Below are positions 37,320-48,295 of a stretch of DNA of 64,000 nucleotides, piece after piece. The translations under genes were made by a program, and so were the position numbers. Position 1 is the first letter of the stretch; every line of letters begins with the position of its first letter. The stretch is from Phorcus lineatus (lineage: Eukaryota; Mollusca; Gastropoda; Trochida; Trochidae): NCBI GenBank assembly GCA_921293015.1, contig OV121087.1, forward strand, positions 5,654,501 through 5,718,500. Direction: 5' to 3'. Below the pieces are notes generated by a model. It saw only the letters and a list, made by a program, of their open reading frames with translations. It searched no databases and was not told the origin of the DNA.

Positions 37320-37598
37320 CTTTATGACACATAATCCAAACATGACGAGAACTGCAGTCCTCTGTTGGATGAAAATCGGTTTGGCAGTGGAAAAGTGATG
37401 ACTCGTACCCATCACATGCGAATTTTCTCAACAATGTTTGTTCAGGTCCTTCGTCGGTTGAATAATACTTGATTGATTCACTGTCAATACAGATTGGAAA
37501 GGATATTGTATAATGATTTCCGAGTATTTTTATTCCGATTGGCTGATCTAATGAAATTCCTTTCTTGATTTTAAATGAGTACCCGCAAAGCAGCAACC
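37320..37598 (-). CDS. SRCR-like domain exon
   Basis: A 279-bp phase 1-1 exon (93 codons), acceptor TTTTTAAG ending at 37599, donor GTTTGT at 37319-37314. The C-terminal half, with FACDGYESSLFHC followed by a further Cys in TEDCSS and a final WIMC, has the spacing of the end of a scavenger receptor cysteine-rich domain, a secreted or surface ligand-binding module. The N-terminal half is weak and the exon is a little short for a whole SRCR, so part may lie on another exon. It is the most 5' exon that I can support. The signal peptide and promoter were not found upstream. Confidence 0.6.
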
Positions 37599-37930
37599 CT
37601 TAAAAATGATACTACATGTAGACTTAATGTGGCTGCATTCATGACTTCTTAATCATTCTGCCCTTAAATGTTCCTGTGCTACTCAAATTTGACAGGTGTT
37701 ATTGTTATTGTTCCCAAAGTGCGCCATTCACCCATGACTCACAGTATTTAGCTTTCGATGACACTTCCGACCTTATTTCATACGGCAGATTTCCTTAGAA
37801 TGCCGTTCCCGTTGCACTGGATCACAAAACATTTTCGTGTTACTATGATAGCATCACTATCACATTGGTCTTTCACAACTTTATGATTTAAGTTTTAAAT
37901 GTTTTTATGCTTATCAATGAATAATGTATA

Positions 37931-39446
37931 CTACTCAAAAGAAGTTAAGGGTCAAACCTTTTTTTCTACCAGGTAATTGTCTATGCACATATCAGATAAA
38001 TATAAAAAAATTATTGGCAGAAATCGTGTCACAATATATTGACGACAAAACCTGTGTACAAGACATATGTCATTTTCAAACAAAACGATTTTGAGAGTCT
38101 CCTTGGAAACCATAAACTAAAGCTCAAAACAAGGCCACACAAAACTGTTTGCATCGCCCAAACGCTGTAGGGTACGACTTTTTGGAGTTGATTATGTCCT
38201 TGCACGTGCACTATGCATTTTTACCATAAACAGTTGGGGCATTAAAAAACCTTCCATGACCGTGCTGCTCTCAGTTGGAATTTCAACATGGTGTCAGCTG
38301 AGTGAACTTGACAGAGGAAGAGCCATAGCGTGGCTTCAACAGGGTTTAACACAGAGGAATGTGGCACAGAGAATTGGTTGTGGCCTGAGTGTGATTGGGA
38401 GATTGGCAGCGTTTCCAGGCAAACAATTCAATTCAGAATCGCCCATGGTCTGGTAGGCCAAGATCCATGTCGCAACGTCAAGACCTGCATGTCATTCAAA
38501 TGGCCTTACGTCAGCGCGTTGTTCAGCTAGGTGTCTGAGAGATGAACTGCGAAATGCAGGAGGTGTTCAGTTATCGGATCAGACCATAAGACCACCTCTT
38601 CTTCAATGTCATAGGGCGGCACGTCGTGACTGGTGCACACGTCATAGAGACTGGAGATGGCGACAATGGGGGCGGGTACTCCTCACTGATGAGTCCAGAT
38701 TTGCATGACAGTTCAATGATAGCAGTCTTTGCATCTTTAGATTTGATTTATAGAAAGATTTGCTGATGTTGACGTCAGACAACGCCATCGCTTTGGAGGT
38801 GGTACGGTAATGATGTGGGCTGGAATTTCGGTACATCACAGGATTCCTTTTTTCGTCGTCCAAGGAAATTTGACTGGTTTCAGGTACAGAGACGAAATCT
38901 TACAGCCTTTTGTCATCCCAAATCTTCGGCAAATTAGAGCAGGTTCTCTTCTTCCAGATGACAATGCTAGACCGCGTAGAGCACGAGTTGTTAATGATTT
39001 TCTCACCCAAAATGGTATTGAACAAATGCTTTGGCCTGCATACTCTCCTGAATTGGCACCAATTAATCATGTTTGGGATGAGTTGGGCAGACGTGTGAGA
39101 GACAATCATAGGCAACCTGATAATCTTCAAGAATTGGTGCAATTCCTTCGGGCAGAGTGGCAGGCCATTCCCCGGATGTTTTTTTCGACGTCTGATTGAG
39201 ATCATGCCTCGTCATTGTGTCGACTGCTTACGAGCACGTGGTGGTTTCGCTCGTTATTGACAAAGATATCGAATTTGAGTTTTGTTAGACCTCTTTATGC
39301 TCCAAATGGCGAATTTTCATCATATCCTTTAGAATAGTTGTGTATAAAAAGTGCATATGCTTTAATTGTTTTGATTTACATGTTCCCTGTGTCTAATAAA
39401 ACGTCAAACAAAAATAATTGGTTGACCCATAACTTCTTTTGAGCAG
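37931..39446 (+). mobile_element. Tc1/mariner-family DNA transposon, degenerate
   Basis: Terminal inverted repeats of about 26 bp (left CTACTCAAAAGAAGTTAAGG, right the same with three or so changes) are each flanked by TA (37929-37930 and 39447-39448), the target site of this superfamily. The length of 1.5 kb is usual. It encodes one broken transposase on the plus strand. It sits upstream of the SRCR exon, in either an intron or the 5' flank of the Ig gene. Confidence 0.9.
38256..39199 (+). pseudogene. Tc1/mariner transposase, inactive
   Basis: The N-terminal helix-turn-helix region is visible as LDRGRAIAWLQQGLTQRNVA. After frame breaks come the first catalytic Asp (VLLTDESRF, near 38690), followed at once by a stop and a short disturbed stretch. 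Then an intact 3' piece from 38810 carries the second Asp in LPDDNARPRRARVV and the third-site motif YSPELAPINHVWDELG. The third catalytic residue, normally Glu in PIE, is Asn here, 35 positions after the second Asp (DD34N). It is inactive on two counts. Confidence 0.88.
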
Positions 39447-39448
39447 TA

Positions 39449-41600
39449 TAAATATCGACCTCAATCTTTAATGACACAGAGATTACTGTTTTACTGTCAA
39501 AATGACAAAACTGACGTCACAGGGGCTTGGAAAAATAACAAGATAAGTCGATGCGTTACAGAAAGTCCTCTCATCACTGTGCCTTTTTTCAAATGAAAAT
39601 TTGGGGGAGGGGGTGGCTTGAAGTGATTCTGCGGTGTCAGCAAGGTAATATAATCAATTTACAAGGAAAATACTGAACATCATAGTGTACAAGAAAAAGT
39701 ACTTCGCCCCGATACGATGAAGCTATGACCAAGCACCATGGATCTGGTATAAAGTTTCGTTATATTCAATGAATCGTATAAGAATGAAATTGATCATAAT
39801 CAAATTTGCCCTATATTCCAATAATCAATAATAGAATTGTAAGAATTGTTTGTTTGTCTAGAATTGTCCGACCCAATGCGCCTTTGAGAAATATCTCCAC
39901 TGACTTCCATTTATGAACAGTAATGCACACATTAAGTAACCAAAGCATTGTTAAATATGCCGACTTTTCTTAGATAATCGAACTTGTAATATCCTTTTAG
40001 GGTGATCTTTAAATTTGAGAATTAAGCATATAACTCAAAAACCTACCCGTCGAATTTCATGACTTTTTCCACGAGTGTTGGAGATTACTAAGGTCTATGA
40101 AAATCAATAATAAAATCGCTCAATAAGAGACACTTTCGGTCAGAAGGGAGAAAACACAATACACAAAACCTAAAAACTATTCTTTCAAGTGTATATAATT
40201 TCTTTTAAATGGTCCGATATCGGCTTCGAGCTTGACATGGCAAATGTCCATGAAGTGCGTTAGGAAGGAATACATTGCAGAAAGCTGAAGGAAAACAAAC
40301 TCTGGTGTGAAGCACTGCACACACCCTTGTTCTCTATACTTTTAGATATATATTTAAAATCCACTTCAGATCAATATTATAAATAAATTATTTTGAGAGG
40401 GATTATAGGTCATGAATCAAAAGAAGATTTTTTGGGGTGTTTATTTTTCAAAAATATTTTCCATTTCGGTTTTATTTTTTGGCAGATATACTGATAGCAA
40501 GTCAACACAAATTATGGTTTGTCAGTGACAGGTCATTGAATATATATTGCCTTGTTTTTCAAAATTTCATTTCTATCATAATTCAAAGGGCCACAATTCC
40601 TTGCCTGAATAAGCAATTTTGAAATCTGCTTACTCGTTATTTTAAGTTAAAAAAAATTTCCATGCACTGTATGATCAAAAAGCTAAAAGTTAAGCAGTTA
40701 TCGAGAAAAACGTCAAGTAAGGGTTTAAAATATGCATTTCTGCTGCCAATGAATCCATACTCCTTTCACTATGTGAGCGGTTGAAATATGATTAACATCA
40801 ATCGGTGAGATGATCAATGAAATTAGTTCAGTTTAATACCTTATTATCAAAATGATAATAGGTTAAGTTGTGGTCGGAAATTTCATTACTTCAAAGTTTA
40901 TACTTAAATAACTCCAAAACTATGACAGATAATTACGCCACGCTCCCTTGTGCATGCAGACAACATCCTTTGCAATAGAATGAAGTGACATGGCATGGTA
41001 TAATTTATATAAATTCATTCGAATTGAATATCACGTGAAAAGATGCCAATTTAATTATGTATTATTTATCATGAGTACCTCTGTTGTTAAGAGGAAACTG
41101 AAAGTCAAACATTGAATGTAGGTCAAAGAGAAGGAGAAAGTCTTGGAAGACCAAACTGCATCGACCTAATTTGATATTAATACTTTTATATTTTATCCTT
41201 TCATATATAGAGATTATTACCCGAGGAAGTGTGTCATATGACTTTTACGAAACAAGTGTGATTTTTTTTACTACACGAGCGAGAGCGATGGTTTAGTTCG
41301 GGGGATGAGTGTGGAAAGAATGACACGGTTAACAAGTTCAGATGGGTAGTTGTTAAGTTTGGTGAATACATGCCGGAGGTGGTTAAGTTCAGATTCAGGG
41401 GAGCCAAATGAAAGGTTGACAGCAAAACATCACATCAGTCACTTGTTAAAGAAGGAAGTTGGCATAGACACATGATTCACCACAGCCGTTTCAGCAACGG
41501 ATAGGTTATTTTCTTTCTTTTTACATCCATGTTTTCAATTTTATCTTTTTACTTTTTTTCTAAATACCATTTCTACTGTAACAAATATGAAAAAGGCAAT
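39449..41600. other. Non-coding stretch, no feature recognised
   Basis: Only short chance open frames. The last part (about 41270-41600) may be the 5' untranslated region of the L1-like LINE that follows, but nothing in it proves this. Confidence 0.4.
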
Positions 41601-41623
41601 TACCAATTACTACTACAACGACA

Positions 41624-41750
41624 ATGGATAGGATTAGAATAGTCTCAGCCAATTGTAGAGGGCTAGCTGAAAGAACTAAAAGACAAGAAATAATGAAAAT
41701 TTGGAAAAATGAACAAATTTTCATTTATTTGTCTTCAGTATATATTTATC
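41624..41750 (+). pseudogene. L1-like LINE ORF2, endonuclease start
   Basis: Begins MDRIRIVSANCRGLAERTKR, which is the usual opening of an apurinic-type LINE endonuclease (the N of strand 1 and the RGL turn). It runs about 40 codons and is cut by the foldback-like element. The frame resumes near 45640. No ORF1 was found upstream. Confidence 0.7.
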
Positions 41751-43195
41751 ATCCAAACTGCGGATCCGCCCAATCTTAAGATGGGACGCGTCCCAACTTT
41801 AATCATGCGAATAATATTCTTATTCATATATGACTTTTGATAATAAAACGTGTTTTAAAATGATTTAGGAATAACAATTTCGTATTTGCATAGAAAATTC
41901 AACTTTATAATCAATTACTTGACCTAGTGGCTAGAATTTATCTCTCATCGTCTACAAGCCATTGAACATTGAATGCATTGTAAACATAACTGATTTAAAC
42001 GTCCATTTGAGGAATAATTGAACAAAGTCTCACCGCATTTTGCCAAAAAATTACAATGTTCATAAAATCTTTGTTTTCTGATTTTTTTAATGTGTTATAC
42101 AACCATAAAAATTTAATCGACATAAACAGAGTGAAAATACTAATCGACTTAACAGCTAACAAACATGTTATTAACTTTGTTTAAACAATACTAGGTTTTG
42201 ATATATAGTTTGATAATATCTCTTATTACCCAAAATAAGAGGAATATTGACAGAGCTTGAGAAAAAACTAATAGATATTCGAGTTCAAAATCTATTGATA
42301 CATCGTTTCATAAAAGCTGGTAATTGACTTACCAGTTAAACAAATAAATTTACCATGCAAAATCCTTGTATGGAATGTATCCTACGACGTTATCAAACAA
42401 GGAATGGTTTCAATGGATAAGTTAATCTGACAGCGTGGCATGTTAGAGGACCTGCATTTGACACTGAGACATTCATCTCAACCACACATTAGTCATGAAT
42501 GGGCACTAATTACACAATTGGTTGGCCAAAACAACAGACGGGGGCCAGAAAAGTTCACAATTTGTAACCAGACTGTTATCTTTTCAATATATCTAGTAGT
42601 TAAGTTGACTAATTAAAATATAAGAATATTTTAAAACTTACATCGTTTTTATATAGTTGTAAGTTGAGTGTCCCAAATTTGTAATAATTAAGCATAAGTG
42701 AACAGCTAGAACCTAACCTTACCTTAATAATCATGAAATATACAAACTAACAATTCAATAGTGAAGAAACATAAAAACTAACATCATGAAGCAAAGGTAT
42801 GGTATTCTTATCAATAATATATATCTTACTTTTTCAATAAGCTACATAACAACTGTTGATAATCACAAACTTTGTTGTACAGACGTCCCAACTTGGAAAT
42901 TCTTTCAGTTTAAACAAATCATTGATTATATAACTAATCATTTTGAAACTAAGATATTCTATTCTTACAGCTGCAGAAGTTGACCCTCCCAATTTAGAAT
43001 TTCTTTCTTTATTCCAAGATGGGAAGTTCTTATGGAAGAGTAGCAGATTATTTATTACCTATTACTGAACGTTAAGAATCCTATTCATTTTACTAAAAGT
43101 AAAATATTCTAGAGTAGGGACATAAAAGCTTAGTATAGATATGTTAGTGTTTATATTTGATGAGTTTTTAGTAGAATCGTAAATAAATTTAAAGT

Positions 43196-43482
43196 GGTTT
43201 ATTCTACGTCAATGGTTATGATGTTCAAATCATATTATTTGGCAACTACTCTTTATCTGATGATATCAACCTGAACATTTTAGAATCTGTTCATGACTAT
43301 TTTACCCTTACAAAGCGCTTTTCTAGTTAAATATTTAACTGTTTTTGTTTAATTGTGTTTTGTCTATGATGATGAATGAACTTTATGCTATATATATATT
43401 TTTTGTATGGAAGAGTTATTCAGATAGGCTGTATAGCCTGTTCACCAATCCCTTTCTTTTGAAATAAATATTGTTTAAACCA
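43196..43482 (+). mobile_element. LINE 3' fragment (family with TTTAAACCA end), copy 1
   Basis: Encodes the end of an RT protein (NGYDVQIILFGNYSLSDDI, then FTLTKRFSS and stop) followed by a 3' UTR that finishes AATAAATATTGTTTAAACCA. It is 5'-truncated. Confidence 0.75.
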
Positions 43483-43742
43483 AATAAAGTCCAAGATGAC
43501 ACAACGCAATGGCGGCTATCAACTGTCAACAGGTTCATTCATTAAGAATTGAAATAATATTCATGTTGCTCATAGTAATAACATCTAGATTATATATACA
43601 AAATCTAAGTAGTGTTAGGTTTTAGTTTTGATGGTTTTTAGTCAAATCTGAAAGAAATTCCAAGTTGGAATGGTTAAAAAGGAGAGTGGGGAATCATTAA
43701 GTCTAATTATTTATAAGATTGTTGGTGATGCTTAATGATTTA

Positions 43743-44140
43743 CTGCAGTTTTACAAAATACGTCAAGCCGCCCTTGCGGTCACCATTATGAAGATGCCAT
43801 TCACTTTCTCTTTATTTGTCCAAATTTTGCTCGTTTTCGATCAGAGTGTTTCTATTACGTTAATGGTTATGATATTCAAACTGTTTTATTTGGTAATTAT
43901 TCCTCTTCTGACGAAATCAATGAAAATATTGTTAAATCTGTTCATTCATATTTTACCCTTACTAAACGTTTTTCTGTTTAATCTATAAGTATTTATCATA
44001 AAGTCTGCTAACTTCAATGATGATGAATTAAGATATGATGTATAAATGTATATATGTATGTATGGGAAAGGTATTCAGATAGGCTGCTAGCCTGTTTACC
44101 AATCCCTTTCTCTTTTCTGTAATAAATATTGTTTAAACCA
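43743..44140 (+). mobile_element. LINE 3' fragment (TTTAAACCA family), copy 2
   Basis: A longer C-terminal piece: SRPCGHHYEDAIHFLFIC then FARFRSECFYYVNGYDIQT, ending FTLTKRFSV and stop. The Cys/His arrangement before the end is typical of CR1/L2-like ORF2 tails. The 3' UTR ends with the same TTGTTTAAACCA as copy 1. Confidence 0.78.
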
Positions 44141-44727
44141 ATATTTACATTGCTTCTATAGAATACTTATTCAGTGGGAATATTATATCTTAGTTTCAAA
44201 ATGATGAGTTATTTTATATTAAATATGTAATGAAAGAAATTCCAAGTTGAGGCAAAGTCTCTTGATGAAAAAGTAAGGTATATTTTAATCGTAGAAATAT
44301 ATCTTGGCCTTAATATATCAGTTAATATATTTGTTCTCTATTGAATTGTTAGTTTGTATATTTTATGTATATTGAGGCAAGTTTAGGTCCTAGAATATCA
44401 TTTATGCAAAATATTACAAATTTGAGATACACAACTTACAACAATATATTAAATGATGTAATTTTAAAAATGCTTTATGTCTTATTTAGCTTATTTAACT
44501 CAGCTATAATATGTATTGATATGATAACAGTCTGGTTATACATTGTGAGCTTTTCTGGCATTAGCTGTTGTTTTAGCCAAACAATAGTGTAATTAGTGCC
44601 CATTCATGGCTTATTTCTGGTTGACATGAAAGTCTCAGTGTCAAATTTAGGTCCTCTAACATGCCACGCTGTCAGATTAACTTATCAACTGAGATCAGTC
44701 CTTGATGAATAACGTTGTAGAATACAT

Positions 44728-44956
44728 GGTTTAAACATATTTTTATTTCATTAAATGAAATAAGGATTGGTGAACAGGCCTTGAGGCGTTTTTGCACACC
44801 GCTCCTTAAATACAACAAAAAGAGCTGGACACAAAAACAGAAAATATAACTAATGAAAACACCATATTTGTAATTAAATGCAAATGTGAAAAAAGATTGT
44901 TGGCGATGCTTAATGATTTACTGCAGTTTAAAATCATGAAGTGCTTATGAAAGTTA
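44728..44956 (-). mobile_element. LINE 3' fragment (TTTAAACCA family), copy 3, with target duplication
   Basis: A 229-bp insertion in the right arm of the foldback-like element. The 10-bp sequence TAGAATACAT flanks it at 44718-44727 and 44957-44966, and the left arm lacks the insertion. It reads in the minus direction, ending at TTTAAACCA. Confidence 0.72.
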
Positions 44957-45639
44957 TAGAATACATTGATAATTATGCTTTACAAGGATTTTGTATGGAA
45001 TATTGCTTTTTCTGTATCAGGTTAGTTATGTTTAATTAAAAAACGATGTCAATTATACTATTTAACAAAACGGATCTCTATTAGATAGATTTCTAACTAA
45101 TATAATAGTCAATATTTATCCTATTTAATAATATAAGCAAAAGAAATTTGTACATTCGTATTGTTGCAACATTGTTAATAAATATATTATTTTAATTTTT
45201 GTATACTGTTTTCATTCTGATTATATCGATTCAATTTTTGTTGTAGTTTAACACTTTAAAAAAAGCAGAAAACAATGATTTTTTCAATATTGTATTTTTT
45301 GAATATCATACGAAACTAACTTAATTCAATCATTCATCAAATGTACGTTTAAATCAGTTTTGTAAACAATGCATTCTATGTTCACTGGCTCGTAGACGAT
45401 GAGAGATTAATACAAGCCACTAGGTCAAGTAAATGATTAGGAAGTTTAATTTTCTATGCAGGTACAAAATGTATTTACCTAAAGCATTTAAAAAAACATT
45501 TTATTATCAAAATTCATATGTACATAAGAATATTATTCGCATGATTTAATAAGCCTCGTCCGATCTTAAGATGGGACGTCCCAACTTAGGATTCCAGGTT
45601 GGGACGCGTCCCATCTTAAGATGGGACAGCATTCCAAGT

Positions 45640-46335
45640 TGGGATGATACATTTACACTTTTCAGAAAAGGGTCAAAATATGAAAATGAATGGGGTTTAT
45701 ATTGTTTGATTGCCCCTTTTAAATCCAATTCAAGACGTGTTGCTATCCTCTTCAACAATAATATTGAAATCAAAATCCATAAATCCCTTAACGATGAAAA
45801 CTGTAACTTCATAATTATAGATATATCAGTAGATGGAATGAACATTACATTAACAAACAGTTATGGTCCAAATAAGGATGAACCATCATTCTACTTTAAA
45901 TTATTTAATGATATTCTGGACTTCGAAAATGAATCTATGATAATTTGTGGAGATTGGAATTTGGTGCTTAACCCCGCTGTAGATCCTGAAAATTACAGAA
46001 ACATTAATAACCCTCAAGCTAGAAATGTTGTTTTGGAAAAAATTCAACAATTAGACTTATTCGATATATGGAGAGAACAAAACAGTGATTGTAAAAAAAT
46101 TACTTGGTGGAAAAAGAACCCCAAACAGCAAGCTAGATTTGATTTTTTCCTAATCTCTCTTGATATACATTTTATCATTTGAAACTGACATTATTCCAGA
46201 TCATTCTCCTATAAAACTTTCACAATCAAATACATTAGCGAAAGAGACAGAGGATACTGGAAATTGAATTCTTTTAGGTAGTCATTGAAGTTCTTTTGGA
46301 AAGATTTAGGACCATGGGTGTATCAGTTCAAAATA
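45640..46335 (+). pseudogene. L1-like LINE ORF2, endonuclease remainder and RT linker
   Basis: Resumes with NEWGLYCLIAPFKSNSRRVA and carries IICGDWNLVLNP (the catalytic Asp and Asn), ITWWKKNPKQQARFDFFLIS and, after a frame change, a PDHSPIK motif (the catalytic His) near 46200 and RDRGYWKLNSF. The last recognisable part, FFWKDLGPWVYQFK near 46290-46325, is the lead into the RT domain, where the tandem-repeat element interrupts it. Confidence 0.82.
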
Positions 46336-46337
46336 GA

Positions 46338-48295
46338 GCCATGGGCTCTGTAGCTCATCAGACTTTTGATAGAAATAGGTGTTTGGGTTTAGACCATGGG
46401 GTCATGGGCAGTGTAGAAAAGATAGCCTGTCCAAGTTATTCACAACAAATAAAAAAGGCCCATTGCCCATTTGGGGTCAAGGGGTCACCGAACCTAAAAT
46501 TCAGAATCCCCATTGTCCAAGGAGTCTACACACAACTATTAAGCTATCAAGACCTTTTGGAACTGGAGAAGAAGATGAAAGTAGGATTTTCAGGTTTTGA
46601 ACCCTGTGACCCCATTTGGGGTCAAGTGGTCACTAAACCTACAATTTAGAATCCCCGTTGGCCAAGGAGTCTTCACACACCTTTTCAGCTCTGTAGACCT
46701 TTTGGAACTGGAGAAGAAGATGAAAAACAGGTTTTTAAGGTTTTGACCCCTGTTACCCCATTTGGGGTCAAGTGGTCACCAAACCTACAATTTAGAATCC
46801 CTGTTGGCAAAGGAGTCTACACACATGTTTTCAGCTCTCTAGACATTTTGGAACTGGAGAAGAAGATGAAAATAGAATTTTCAGGTTTTGACCCCTGTGA
46901 CCCCATTTGGGGTGAAGTGGTCACCAAACCTACAATTTAGAATCCCCGTTGGCCAAGGAGTCTTCACACACCTTTTCAGCTCTCTAGACCTTTTGGAACT
47001 GGAGAAGAAGATGAAAATAGGTTTTTCAGGTTTTGACTCCTGTGACCCCATTTGGGGTCAAGGGGTCACCAAACCTACAATTTAGAATCCCCGTTGGCCA
47101 AGGAGTCTTCACACACCTTTTCAGCTCTCTAGACCTTTTGGAACTGGAGAAGAAGATGAAAATAGGTTTTTCAGGTTTTGACCCCTGTGACCCCATTTGG
47201 GGTCAAGTGGTCACCAAACCTACAATTTAGAATCCCCGTTGGCCAAGGAGTCTACATACACCTTTTCAGCTCTCTAGACCTTTTGGAACTATGGAAAAAG
47301 ATGAAATTAGGTTTTTTAGGTTTTGACCCCTGTGACCCCATTTGGGGTCAAGTGGTCACCAAACCTACAATTTAGAATCCCCGTTGGCCAAGGAGTCTTC
47401 ACACACCTTTTCAGCTCTGTAGACCTTTTGGAACTGGAGAAGAAGATGAAAAACAGGTTTTTAAGGTTTTGACCCCTGTTACCCCATTTGGGGTCAAGTG
47501 GTCACCAAACCTACAATTTAGAATCCCTGTTGGCCAAGGAGTCTACACACACCTTTTCAGCTCTGTAGACCTTTTGGAACTGGAGAAGAAGATGAAAATA
47601 GGTTTTTCAGGTTTTGACCCCTGTGACCCCATTTGGGGTTAAGTGGTCACCAAACCTACAATTTAGAATCCCCGTTGGCCAAGGAGTCTTCACACACCTT
47701 TTCAGCTCTCTAGACCTTTTGGAACTGGAGAAGAAGATGAAAATAGGTTTTTCAGGTTTTGACCCCTGTGACCCCATTTGGGGTCAAGTGGTCACCAAAC
47801 CTACAATTTAGAATCCCCGTTGGCCAAGGAGTCTTCACACACCTTTTCAGCTCTCTAGACCTTTTGGAACTGGAGAAGAAGATGAAAATAGGTTTTTCAG
47901 GTTTTGACCCCTGTGACCCCATTTCGGGTCAAGTGGTCACCAAACCTACAATTTAGAATCCCCGTTGGCCAAGGAGTCTACACACACCTTTTCAGCTCTG
48001 TAGACCTTTTGGAACTGGAGAAGAAGATGAAAATAGGTTTTTCAGGTTTTGACCCCTGTGACCCCATTTGGGGTCATGGGGTCACGAAATCTACAATTTA
48101 GAATCCCCATTTGCCAAGGAGTATGCACATAAAATTTCAGCTCTCTAGAGTCATTGGTTCTGGAGAAGAAGTCGAAAGAGTGAAAAGTTTACGGATGGAC
48201 GGATGGACGGACGGACGGATGGACGGATGGACGGACGACGGACGCCATGCCATGCCATAAGCCCATCGGGTCTTTCAGACCTGATGAGCTAATAA
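46338..48295. mobile_element. Element with internal 145-bp tandem repeats, inserted in the LINE RT
   Basis: The edges carry complementary motifs, TAGCTCATCAGAC near 46344 and CAGACCTGATGAGCTAA at the right end, the latter preceded by a small GGTCT/AGACC hairpin. Between them are a unique head, the 145-bp array, a (GGAC/GGAT)n tract at 48191-48240 and a CCATGCCATAAGCCCATCGG tail. LINE coding sequence flanks it on both sides. From memory it resembles molluscan non-autonomous elements with internal tandem repeats. The class and exact ends are not proven. Confidence 0.65.
46484..48170. repeat. 145-bp tandem repeat array, about 11.6 copies
   Basis: The GTCACCAAACC landmark recurs at 46484, 46629, 46775, 46920, 47065, 47210, 47355, 47501, 47646, 47791, 47936 and 48081, that is every 145 or 146 bp. 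A distinctive variant (AAACAGGTTTTTAAGG, and 146 bp long) appears in the monomers starting at 46629 and 47355, 726 bp apart, indicating duplication of a five-monomer block. The 65-codon open frames that recur here are a by-product of the period. Confidence 0.95.

Larger units (their letters stand above)
41760..45640. mobile_element. Long-inverted-repeat (foldback-like) element inside the LINE
   Basis: The left arm, about 41765-42912, pairs with the right arm, about 45600 back to 44227, as inverted repeats across more than 1 kb. Matching landmarks are CATGCGAATAATATTCTTA at the tips, CTTGACCTAGTGGCT, TTAATCTGACAGCGTGGC and TATACAAACTAACAATTCAA. The arms are diverged, so the element is old. The loop (42912-44227) holds LINE 3' fragments, not a transposase. 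The tips contain TCTTAAGATGGGACG-type palindromic motifs. Exact ends and target duplication were not resolved. Confidence 0.75.

Noticed and set aside
46484-48170. CRISPR-like or protein-coding repeats (recurring 65-codon frames)
   Set aside because: The repeats are contiguous 145-bp monomers without spacers, in an animal genome. The frames recur because of the period and end at the same stop in each monomer.
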